A model generated the notes under the pieces. It was given only the letters and a program-made list of their open reading frames with translations. It had not been told where the DNA came from and ran no database searches. Shown here piece after piece: positions 56,373-64,000 of a stretch of 64,000 nt of DNA (position 1 is its first letter; every line of letters begins with the position of its first letter). Source of the stretch: Bifidobacterium panos (lineage in GTDB: Bacteria > Actinomycetota > Actinomycetes > Actinomycetales > Bifidobacteriaceae). A program made the position numbers and the translations under genes. The stretch lies in assembly GCF_012932445.1 (NCBI RefSeq), contig NZ_JAAIIJ010000002.1, positions 186,001-250,000 of the forward strand, read 5' to 3'.

Positions 56373-56409
56373 GCCATCGCGATTCGGCCCGCCGCGCCGT
56401 TCGCCAGCA

Positions 56410-57603
56410 TCATTCGCTCAACCAATCGAGGGCATACACCTGCCGGATGCCCTCATGATTGGCTTCACGCACGTCGTCAAGGGTAATCAGCGTCTTGGGA
56501 TAGGAATCACGAACCGAGCGGAACGAAGACAGCTCCCGTTCCAGCGTTTCGGAGCGTTCCGCCGACTCGCACACCTGCCAATACTTACGCCCCTCAACCC
56601 CGTTGGTCACGAAGTCGATTTCGCCGGACGAGCCACTGCCCACATACACCTGACCCTCCCGCCGCAACAGCTCAAGATACACCACGTTCTCCAGAATCCG
56701 CCCGGTATCGCGCACGTCGTTGGAGCACAGCACGCGCCTCAAGCCCATGTCCACGGCGTAATACTTCTTCTCCTGCTTGAGGATGCGCTTGCCTCTGATG
56801 TCATAACGGCTCACCGGGTACAGCACGAACGCCGCGCACAGCGCATCCAGATACGCGGCGACCGTCGGCTGGGAGGTCTTCGTCCCCAGTGAAGTCAAGG
56901 CGTTCGCGATCTTCGCCGAAGTGGAGAGATTGCCGATGTTGTCGTACATATATGTGGCGAGTGTGCGCAGCAAATCGACGTTGGCATTGGCGCGGCTGGC
57001 CACATCCTTGACGAGAATGGTGTTCAGTATTCCGTCCAGATAATCATGGATGAGCATGTCGTTGCCTCCGAGCCCGCCCACTGCGGGAAAGCCGCCGTCA
57101 TGCAGATATTGGGACCACAGGCGCCGTTTGGAAGAGGACTGGTCGGCCGCGCGGGCGTATTCCGCGAACGACAGCGGCAACATGGGGATTTCCACATATC
57201 TGCCGGAAAGCAGCGTGGCCAACGTGCCGCTAAGCAGGTTCGCGTTCGATCCGGTGATATACAGGTCGATGTTGGGACGAACGTACAGACTGTCCACGGC
57301 CTTTTGGAAGTCGGGAACGTTCTGGATCTCGTCTATGAGCACGTAATGTTTGTCTTCATCTGCGCAACGATGCAACACTTCATCATGCAACGCGCGATAT
57401 TCCAGCAGATGCTCGTTTTCCAACAGCTCGAGGTTGAGATGAATGATATGATCCGCGGGAACGCCCTGCCGGCGCAGTCGCTGCTTGAACATGTCCATAA
57501 GCGTGGACTTGCCGCAACGGCGCACACCGGTGATGACCTTGATGACATCCTTGTCTTTCCATGCAGCCAAGGTGTTCAGGCAGTCGGGACGCTCAATCAT
57601 CAT
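56410..57603 (-). CDS. AAA-type ATPase with DUF4143-like C-terminus (second of two)
   Basis: A 397-residue protein. P-loop GVRRCGKSTLMDMFKQR lies at about residues 26-42, Walker B is KHYVLIDEIQNV, and DLYITGSNANLLSGTLATLL is the sensor region. The C-terminal half has KYYAVDMGLRRVL, ILENVVYLELLRR and SSGEIDFVTNGVEGRKYWQV, typical of the DUF4143 family. It is clearly related in layout to the ATPase at 51481 but diverged. Its start faces the structured spacer at 57604-57960. No partner gene is apparent. Confidence 0.87.
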   Translation of the reverse strand: MMIERPDCLNTLAAWKDKDVIKVITGVRRCGKSTLMDMFKQRLRRQGVPADHIIHLNLELLENEHLLEYRALHDEVLHRCADEDKHYVLIDEIQNVPDFQKAVDSLYVRPNIDLYITGSNANLLSGTLATLLSGRYVEIPMLPLSFAEYARAADQSSSKRRLWSQYLHDGGFPAVGGLGGNDMLIHDYLDGILNTILVKDVASRANANVDLLRTLATYMYDNIGNLSTSAKIANALTSLGTKTSQPTVAAYLDALCAAFVLYPVSRYDIRGKRILKQEKKYYAVDMGLRRVLCSNDVRDTGRILENVVYLELLRREGQVYVGSGSSGEIDFVTNGVEGRKYWQVCESAERSETLERELSSFRSVRDSYPKTLITLDDVREANHEGIRQVYALDWLSE

Positions 57604-57960
57604 TCACCCCCAAATCAAAATCAATTTTAATCTTACGACAAAAACCCATGAAATCAAAATAGATTTTGAATTCACGATGAACAGTCCAGTGGACTGTGCG
57701 TACCGATATCAAAGGGCAACGCCATATAACGAAAACAGAACATCCGTGGCTTCCGCAGCATTCCGCCAACCAAGACAACGGGAAAGCACGTTTGCTAGGC
57801 AAAGCCCGTGTCTTGGGGGCGAATGTTGCCGTGTTCGACACCCTCCGGGCCGGTAGGCCAAGTCTTACGTCTCACACAGCAACATTCGCCCCAAAACCGG
57901 GGGCCAAAAAGAAGGAGCCGGGCAATCAGCGCCCGACTCCTTCAATCAATGGGAACGCAA
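57604..57960. other. Structured spacer between ATPase and repeat-protein gene
   Basis: About 357 bp without a gene. Near the ATPase start are two A/T-rich near-repeats (AATCAAAATCAATTTTAATC and AATCAAAATAGATTTTGAATT), likely promoter or operator sequence, which differ sharply from the GC-rich surroundings. The right half holds the constant-core hairpin at 57816-57892. Confidence 0.6.
57816..57892 (+). repeat. Hairpin 3: shared loop core on a third, unrelated stem
   Basis: GGGGCGAATGTTGC (57816-57829) pairs perfectly with GCAACATTCGCCCC (57879-57892), with extra pairing outside after a one-base bulge. The 49-nt loop has CTCCGGGCCGGTA then GGCCAAGTCTTACGT, the same core as the hairpins at 1643-1732 and 1829-1916. 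Its stem has no similarity to theirs. It lies about 70 bp past the stop of the giant repeat-protein gene. Confidence 0.85.
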
Positions 57961-60900
57961 TCAGCGGGAGCGCTTGCGGCGCAGAACGCCGACTGTCACG
58001 CCGGCTGCGGCCAAGGCCAAGGCGGTCAGGCCAGCGGCCAAGCCGGTGGCGCCGGTGGAGGCCAGAGTGTTCAGCTTGGTCCACCTGGCATGCAGCGTCT
58101 TGCCCGCGGCATCCTTCAAACTGGTGACCAGATTGCCCTCGTCGTCATACCAGCCATCGAACTTGTAACCCTCACGAGTCGGAGTGGGCAGCTTGCCATC
58201 CGCACCGGTCCAACCCTCCGGCAAGGCGCCGCCATTCGGATCATACTTGGTGCCGTTGTCGGTGTCGGCGTTCTTAGTCCACTTCGCGGTGATCTTCATA
58301 TCCGTCGCATCGGCGGGGATGGTGTCGATCTTATTACCGTCCTCGTCGTACCAGCCGTCGAAGGTGTAACCGTCACGAGTCGGAGTGGGCAACTTCGTCT
58401 CCTGGCCATACGTGTGGGTCTTCGGAGCGTCAGCCGGCAACGTGCCACCGTCCAGATCGTACGTGATGTCGTACTCGTCCGCGGTCCACTTCGCGGTGAT
58501 CTTCATATCCGTCGCATCGGCGGGGATGGTATCGACCTTGTTGCCGTTCTCGTCGTACCAGCCGTCGAAGGTGTAACCGTCACGAGTCGGAACCGGCAAC
58601 TTCGTCTCCTCACCGTACGTGTGGGTCTTCGGAGCGTCAGCCGGCAAAGTGCCACCGTTCAGGTCGTACGTGATGTCGTACTCGTTGCCCTTCCACTTGG
58701 CCGTGATCTTTATATCCTTGGTATCGGTGGGAATGGTGTCGAGCTTGTTGCCGTTCTCGTCATACCAGCCGTCGAAGGTGTAACCGTCCTTCGTCGGGGC
58801 AGGTAGCTTCGTCTCCTCACCATACGTATGCGTCTTCGGAGCGTCCTCGGGCAGCGTGCCGTCATTCGGATCGTATGTGATGTTGTACTCGTTGCCCGTC
58901 CACTTGGCGGTAATCTTCATATCCTTGACATCAGTGGGAATGGTGTCGACCTTATTGCCGTTCTCGTCGTACCAGCCGTCGAAGGTGTAACCGTCACGGG
59001 TCGGGGTGGGCAGCTCCGTCTCCGCATCGTACGTGTGGGTCTTCGGAGCGTCGGCCGGCAGCGTGCCGTCATTCAGGTCGTAGGTGATCTCGTACTCGTT
59101 GACGGTCCACTTGGCATACAGGGTCACATCATTCGCCGGCATCGTATCCGCGGTGAAATCCCACACCTGGGTGCACGCCTCATCCGCATACCAGCCACCG
59201 AACGTGTACCCTTCAGCCGACAGGCCGCCCGGGTTGTCCAGCGTCGCGCCGTACTTCACACCCGACCGAGCCGCCGGGGCGGTGCCGTGGCCCTTCGCGT
59301 TGAACGAGACCGTGTACGCGTTGCGCGCATAACGGATAGTCACCACGGTCGAACCGTCAGCGGCGATCTTCTGCTGAGAGAACGGCTCCGCGGTGAAACC
59401 CTCGTACGAGCGCGCCACAGCCACGGTATCCGCATTGGTCTCGCCGGTCAGGACCTGCACCACGTCAGGCTCACTGCCATACGAGCCATCCAACGCCTGC
59501 CTGAAAAGCTTCACCGTGTACTTCGTATCCGAAGCCGGACCCCACTTCGCAAACAACGTCAAATTCCCGGCCGGCATCACGTCCACAGCGAAATCCCACA
59601 CCTGAGTACACGCCTCATCCGCATACCAGCCACCAAACACATAGCCTTCCGCCGACAGGTCACCCGGGTTCGCGACCTTCGCACCGTACTTGACACCCGT
59701 CAACCCAGTAGGCGCAGTGCCGTGACCCTTCGCATCGAAAGTCACATCGTGCTTGGCGCGCGTGTAATAGATCTTCACCACCGTCGAACCATCACCGGCG
59801 ATATTCCCCTGCGTCACGTCACCCGCGGTGAAACCCGTATAGGACTTCGCCTCCGCAACAGTCTCGGTATCCGTCGTACCCGTCTTCGAATCAGTGGCAT
59901 CAAGAGTATACGAATCATCATCCACATTCTGCAGGTAATGCTCCACCTTGTACGCGGTATCCGTGTTCGCCGTCCACTTGGCAAACAGGGTCAGATTCTC
60001 AGCCGGCATCGTGTTCTTGGCGAAATCCCACTTCTTCTCGTCGGCAAACGACCCATCCGTATACCAGCCACCAAACGCGTAACCCGCCTGAGACAAATCA
60101 CCCGGGTTCGCGACCTTCGCACCGTACTTGACACCCGTCAACTTGTCGGGCGTGACACCGTGACCCTTCGCGTCAAAGGTCACGCCATGCTTGACACGCT
60201 CGTAATAGATCTTCACCACCGTCGAACCATCACCGGCAATATTCTCCTGGGCGAAGTCAACGGGAGTGAAACCCTCGTACTCATTCACCTCAGCAACGGT
60301 CTCAGTGTCCGTCGTACCCGTCATCGGATCAACATCCTTAGGCATATCAGGATACGAATCATCATCCACATTCTGCAGGTAATGCTCAACCGTATACTTC
60401 GTATCCGTGTTCGCCGTCCACTTGGCAAACAGGGTCAGATCATTAGCCGGCATCGTGTTCGTGGAGAAATCCCACTTCTTATCGTCGGCAAACGACCCAT
60501 CCGTATACCAGCCACCAAACGCGTAACCCGCCTGGGACAGGTCACCCGGGTTCGCGACCTTCGCACCGTACTTGACACCCGTCAACTTGTCAGGCGTGGT
60601 CCCGTGGCCCTTCGCGTCAAACGTCACGTCATGCTTGACGCGCGTGTAATAGATCTTCACCACCGTCGAACCGTCACCGGCGATATTCTCCTGGGCGAAG
60701 TCAACGGGAGCGAAACCCTCGTACCCATTCACCTCAGCAACGGTCTTAGTGTCCGTCGTACCCGTCATCGGAACAACGTCCCTAGGCGTGTCCGGATACG
60801 AATCATCGTCCACATTCTGCAAATAATGCTCCACCTTATACGCAGTATCCGTATTCGCCGTCCACTTGGCAAACAGCGTCAGGTTCTCGGCCGGCATCGT

Positions 60901-63900
60901 GCCCGTGCCGAAATCCCACTTCTTCTCGTCGGCAAACGACTCATCCGTATACCAGCCACCGAACGTGTAACCGTCCTGAGACAGGTCACCAGGGTTCGCG
61001 ACCTTCGCACCGTACTTCACACCCGTCAACTTGTCAGGCGTGACACCGTGGCCCTTCGCGTCAAAGGTCACGCCATGCTTGACACGCTCGTAATAGATCT
61101 TCACCACCGTCGAGCCGTCACCGGCAATATTCTCCTGGGCGAAATCAACGGGAGTGAAACCCTCGTACTCATTCACCTCAGCAACGGTCTCAGTGTCCGT
61201 CGTACCCGTCATCGGAACAACATCCTTAGGCATATCAGGATACGAATCATCATCCACATTCTGCAGGTAATGCTCAACCGTGTACTTCGTATCCGTGTTC
61301 GCGGTCCACTTCGCATACAGCGTCAGGTTCTCGGCAGGCATCGTGCCCGTGGCGAAATCCCACTTCGTGTCGTCGTCGAACGAATCATCCGTATACCAGC
61401 CACCGAACGAGTAACCGTCAACCAACAGGTCACCCGGGTTCTTGACCTTCGCACCATACTTGACAGACTCCTGCTTGTCGGGCGTGGTGCCGTGACCCTT
61501 CGCATCGAACGTCACGTCATACTTGTCGCGCTCGTAATAGATCTTCACGACCGTCTTGCCGTTACCAGCGATATTCTCCTGGGAGAAGTCCTTGGCGGTG
61601 AAACCCGTATAGGTCGTCTTCGCCTCAGCGGCGGTCTTGGTGTCCGTCGTACCCGTCTTCGAATCAGTGGCATCGGGCGTGGCGGGATACAAATCGTCGT
61701 CCACGTTCTGCAAATAATGCTCAACCTTGTAGGCAGTGTCCGTGTTCGGGTCCCACTGGGCCTGCAGGGTCACAACCCCCTCGTCCACGGCGGTCAGGTT
61801 CTGCACGGACTGCCCATCCGTATACGTCTTGGTGGAATCATCCTTGTCCTTCCAACCCGTGAACGTGTAGCCGTCACGGGTGAACAGGTTCTCGGACAAC
61901 GCCTTCTTGTCCTCGTCGTACTTGAACGACTGGTCGGCCATGTCACCCGTGCCGCCGTTCGCCTCGAACTTCACCGTGTACTCGTTGCGCGTGTACTTGA
62001 CCACCACCTCCGCGGAACCATCGGCCTTGACCTCCACCTGCGCGATGGACTCGGGAGCGGTGAACCCCGTATACGTCGTCTTCGCCACCGCAGCCGTATT
62101 CTGGCCGATCGTGCCCGTCAACGTATCCGTCGCAGCCGGATCCGAAGGATACGAACCATCCACATTCTGCAGATAATGCTTCACCGTATACGACGCCTCC
62201 GTGGTCCACTTCGCATACAAAGTCAGATTCTCACCCGGCATCGTGGACGTATCGAAATCCCACTTCTTGTCATCGGCAAGCGACGCATCCGAATACCAAC
62301 CCACCAACGCATGACCCACCCACGTCGGCGCCTCCGGCTCCGAAACCTTACTGCCCTTCAACACCGTCTCCGAATCCACGGCACTGCCACCATTCGAATT
62401 AAACGTCACCACAAACCGCTCATTCGGATTCGCACCAGTCGCCGCAACATTACGAGACTCAACAGTCGCGTTCAACAAATTCTTCGCAAACTGAGTAGTA
62501 TAGCCAGTGTTTTTGCCACCGCTCTTACCGGCCCACTGAGCACTCCAGATGTTTCCGTCGCTGATGACCGTGACATTACCCCACGGAGTCTTGTCAGTAT
62601 CGGAACCAGCCTGCAAATCCACACAAATCGGCTGCTCGCTGTTGTCGCTAGCTGTGGCGGTGAAAATGACATTAACCTTATCGGTGGTATACGAAATTGG
62701 ACTCGCATTGTACACTTTCCAATTCTCCGGCAGCCCCTCCGTCAGCTGCTTCGCCGTCGCCGAGCCATTCTTGTTGCTGGTTACAGGAGCATTCTCAGTA
62801 ATCTTGGGGGCGCTCTTCACTTGGAAGCCTGTGTTCAAAGCCTTCGCCAATGCCGTTCCCGACTCGTTTATCCGGGTGAATCCCGTGTCCTCGCATTGGA
62901 TGAAGATACGCCCGCCCTTGTCCAGATACTTCCGCAGAGCCTCAGTCTCGGCATCTGTGTAATACGAATCGCCTTCCGGCTTCGTCCAGCTCGGCTCGAT
63001 GTAAATGAGATCGAACTGGTCAATCGACTTACCGTTCAACGCGGCATTATCAACAAAGCTCACCCTCGCGGCCTCGGCACCGTGAATCACGGTAAGGTCA
63101 CCAAGACTATTAAAATAGTTCTTGGACACATCCCAATTCGAAACCTGCCGAGCCGTCAGGGTCGGATCGGCATTCGCGCTGTTTGTTCCCCAACTGAACA
63201 CGCCAGTCGGTGACCAGTACAGGATCTTCGGCGTCGCGCTGCGCACAAGGACGCAACCGTTGGCCGTCACCGTCGCCTGGCCAGTGTCGTCCGCCGCGAT
63301 CTTGCCGGCGGCCACGTCGGTGGACTGAATCGTGTGACGGCCGCTCATGACCAGCGAGACTGGCTCCTCGACCGTGCCGGAGTATGACAGGCCGATCGGC
63401 TTATCGGGACTGGCGTTCAAATACACCTTCGCGTCCTTCTCGACCACCAGATTACAGGCCGAGCCGGCGTTGGTATTGCCGGTGATCGACGGGGCGGCGG
63501 CGGTTGCGCTGTCGGAACCCAACTCCAAGGTGCCGCCCTTGGCGACGTACACCGCGCCCTTGTCGCCAACCGTGTTGCCGGTGAGCGTAACCCCGTCCAA
63601 CACCAAATGGCCACCGTCAGCGACCTCAAACAACGATTCACCCGACGTGCCACCAGTCAGCGAAGCCGAACCCTTGACCACAAGGGTCTTGCCCGCCGGA
63701 ACCGTCAACGTCGCACCCGGCGCCGTATCCGCGGAAACCGTGTACGTGACCGTATCGGCATCCCCCGCAAGCGCGGCCAGCGCCCCATCCCACGAGGAAA
63801 CCTCGGTCTCTGCGGCCCGGGCCGCCGGTGCCACCATCACCGCCAACATCGTCGCGATTACCGCAACCACCGCGCACACACGCCGCCATACGGGACGGCC

Positions 63901-63918
63901 AGCAACACGATCCATCAT
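57961..63918 (-). CDS. Giant sortase-anchored repeat surface protein (InlB/Flg_new and MucBP-like repeats)
   Basis: A 1985-residue protein. A signal peptide (about 1-35, VVAVIATMLAVMVAPAARA) is followed by a beta-rich N-terminal domain and a glutamine-amidotransferase-like segment at about 270-360 (FDLIYIEPSWTKPEGDSYYT, YLDKGGRIFIQCEDTG). Five to seven ~148-residue modules follow, each with a VEHYLQNVDDDSY unit and a GYxFGGWYTDxSF unit. Four 69-residue GYTFDGWYDENGNK modules (58273-59100) come next. The C-terminus is LASTG, a hydrophobic stretch and RRKRSR, an LAxTG sortase signal. Expected to be wall-linked and adhesive. The start has AAGGAG upstream. Confidence 0.9.
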   Translation of the reverse strand: MMDRVAGRPVWRRVCAVVAVIATMLAVMVAPAARAAETEVSSWDGALAALAGDADTVTYTVSADTAPGATLTVPAGKTLVVKGSASLTGGTSGESLFEVADGGHLVLDGVTLTGNTVGDKGAVYVAKGGTLELGSDSATAAAPSITGNTNAGSACNLVVEKDAKVYLNASPDKPIGLSYSGTVEEPVSLVMSGRHTIQSTDVAAGKIAADDTGQATVTANGCVLVRSATPKILYWSPTGVFSWGTNSANADPTLTARQVSNWDVSKNYFNSLGDLTVIHGAEAARVSFVDNAALNGKSIDQFDLIYIEPSWTKPEGDSYYTDAETEALRKYLDKGGRIFIQCEDTGFTRINESGTALAKALNTGFQVKSAPKITENAPVTSNKNGSATAKQLTEGLPENWKVYNASPISYTTDKVNVIFTATASDNSEQPICVDLQAGSDTDKTPWGNVTVISDGNIWSAQWAGKSGGKNTGYTTQFAKNLLNATVESRNVAATGANPNERFVVTFNSNGGSAVDSETVLKGSKVSEPEAPTWVGHALVGWYSDASLADDKKWDFDTSTMPGENLTLYAKWTTEASYTVKHYLQNVDGSYPSDPAATDTLTGTIGQNTAAVAKTTYTGFTAPESIAQVEVKADGSAEVVVKYTRNEYTVKFEANGGTGDMADQSFKYDEDKKALSENLFTRDGYTFTGWKDKDDSTKTYTDGQSVQNLTAVDEGVVTLQAQWDPNTDTAYKVEHYLQNVDDDLYPATPDATDSKTGTTDTKTAAEAKTTYTGFTAKDFSQENIAGNGKTVVKIYYERDKYDVTFDAKGHGTTPDKQESVKYGAKVKNPGDLLVDGYSFGGWYTDDSFDDDTKWDFATGTMPAENLTLYAKWTANTDTKYTVEHYLQNVDDDSYPDMPKDVVPMTGTTDTETVAEVNEYEGFTPVDFAQENIAGDGSTVVKIYYERVKHGVTFDAKGHGVTPDKLTGVKYGAKVANPGDLSQDGYTFGGWYTDESFADEKKWDFGTGTMPAENLTLFAKWTANTDTAYKVEHYLQNVDDDSYPDTPRDVVPMTGTTDTKTVAEVNGYEGFAPVDFAQENIAGDGSTVVKIYYTRVKHDVTFDAKGHGTTPDKLTGVKYGAKVANPGDLSQAGYAFGGWYTDGSFADDKKWDFSTNTMPANDLTLFAKWTANTDTKYTVEHYLQNVDDDSYPDMPKDVDPMTGTTDTETVAEVNEYEGFTPVDFAQENIAGDGSTVVKIYYERVKHGVTFDAKGHGVTPDKLTGVKYGAKVANPGDLSQAGYAFGGWYTDGSFADEKKWDFAKNTMPAENLTLFAKWTANTDTAYKVEHYLQNVDDDSYTLDATDSKTGTTDTETVAEAKSYTGFTAGDVTQGNIAGDGSTVVKIYYTRAKHDVTFDAKGHGTAPTGLTGVKYGAKVANPGDLSAEGYVFGGWYADEACTQVWDFAVDVMPAGNLTLFAKWGPASDTKYTVKLFRQALDGSYGSEPDVVQVLTGETNADTVAVARSYEGFTAEPFSQQKIAADGSTVVTIRYARNAYTVSFNAKGHGTAPAARSGVKYGATLDNPGGLSAEGYTFGGWYADEACTQVWDFTADTMPANDVTLYAKWTVNEYEITYDLNDGTLPADAPKTHTYDAETELPTPTRDGYTFDGWYDENGNKVDTIPTDVKDMKITAKWTGNEYNITYDPNDGTLPEDAPKTHTYGEETKLPAPTKDGYTFDGWYDENGNKLDTIPTDTKDIKITAKWKGNEYDITYDLNGGTLPADAPKTHTYGEETKLPVPTRDGYTFDGWYDENGNKVDTIPADATDMKITAKWTADEYDITYDLDGGTLPADAPKTHTYGQETKLPTPTRDGYTFDGWYDEDGNKIDTIPADATDMKITAKWTKNADTDNGTKYDPNGGALPEGWTGADGKLPTPTREGYKFDGWYDDEGNLVTSLKDAAGKTLHARWTKLNTLASTGATGLAAGLTALALAAAGVTVGVLRRKRSR
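58273..59100 (-). repeat. Four 207-bp coding repeats (69-residue modules)
   Basis: Four consecutive 69-residue modules, each from EYxITYDLNxGTLP to DMKITAKWT, are encoded by about 207-bp repeats that are also alike at DNA level. They form the stalk next to the wall anchor. Copy number could change by recombination. Confidence 0.85.
59950..61310 (-). repeat. 444-bp tandem coding repeats (148-residue modules)
   Basis: The landmark CCTGGGCGAA(G/A)TCAACGGGA recurs at 60246, 60690 and 61134, an exact 444-bp period. Less conserved copies extend the array on both sides, to about 59100 and 62200. Modules alternate between two versions (NTDTKYTV and NTDTAYKV), suggesting growth in two-module steps. 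Confidence 0.88.
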
Positions 63919-64000
63919 CGCAAAACTCCTTCACAACACTCCCCGCGCAACCACGCAACAGCCGAACCGTCCAGCCAGGCGCGCGAAACTTATTCAGCAT

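Noticed and set aside
58828-63213. 1461-residue gene antisense to the giant surface protein
   Set aside because: Arg/Ile/His-rich shadow peptide caused by the repeats and GC bias; the minus-strand frame has signal peptide, repeats and sortase motif.

Overview
The window is a 64 kb high-GC actinobacterial chromosome segment, almost certainly from Bifidobacterium or a close relative. Reasons: a dnaK-grpE-dnaJ-hspR operon with a HAIR-type operator, an rpsL-rpsG-fusA-tuf operon, a large bifunctional AdhE with a Rex-type operator, a fused CydDC-like exporter, a PstSCAB-SenX3/RegX3 phosphate block, an amylomaltase next to a LacI regulator, and an LAxTG-type sortase signal. Most of the DNA is ordinary core genome. 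No phage, intact insertion sequence or CRISPR array was found.

Layout. 1-7.2 kb: a truncated gene, a membrane-anchored GH3 enzyme, proA-hypothetical-nadD (ATGA overlaps) and divergent thrC. 7.2-11.6 kb: the str operon. 12.1-13.7 kb: tRNA-His, a free-standing condensation-domain-like acyltransferase and a possible IS remnant. 14.2-20.4 kb: pstSCAB and its two-component system. 20.7-29.5 kb: MTA/SAH nucleosidase, DAHP synthase, MntH, a membrane-anchored HNH nuclease, an aldo/keto reductase and a 1219-aa fused ABC exporter. 29.7-32 kb: an InlB-like/DUF6273-type surface protein. 32.4-39.7 kb: adhE, tRNA-Ser, serS, a lipid kinase and pgm. 40-46.8 kb: a HigBA-type toxin-antitoxin pair, a glutamine amidotransferase, kup, tatD, dedA and a HAD phosphatase. 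46.9-51.1 kb: the heat-shock operon. 51.5-57.6 kb: two DUF4143-type AAA ATPases around malQ-lacI. 58-63.9 kb: a 1985-residue repeat-built cell-wall protein.

The unexplained material is in the spaces between genes, which hold several structured repeat families. (1) Hairpins with unrelated stems but a shared loop core (CTCCGGGCCG...GGCCAAGTCTTACGT) lie at 1643-1732, 1829-1916 (inverted) and 57816-57892; the first two nest inside a 304-bp inverted structure. (2) Fourteen 36-bp quasi-palindromes at about 48-bp pitch fill the thrC-tuf gap (6375-7032). (3) Six 33-bp-period palindromes, with paired arm changes, lie between the dnaK operator and an ATPase gene (51264-51447). (4) Two 86-bp double-palindrome elements bracket senX3-regX3. 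(5) A tandem 116-bp multi-hairpin unit follows pstB and overlaps its stop codon. These are the best candidates for something undescribed. Their function cannot be decided from sequence alone.

All functional names rest on reading motifs by eye. No database search was run.
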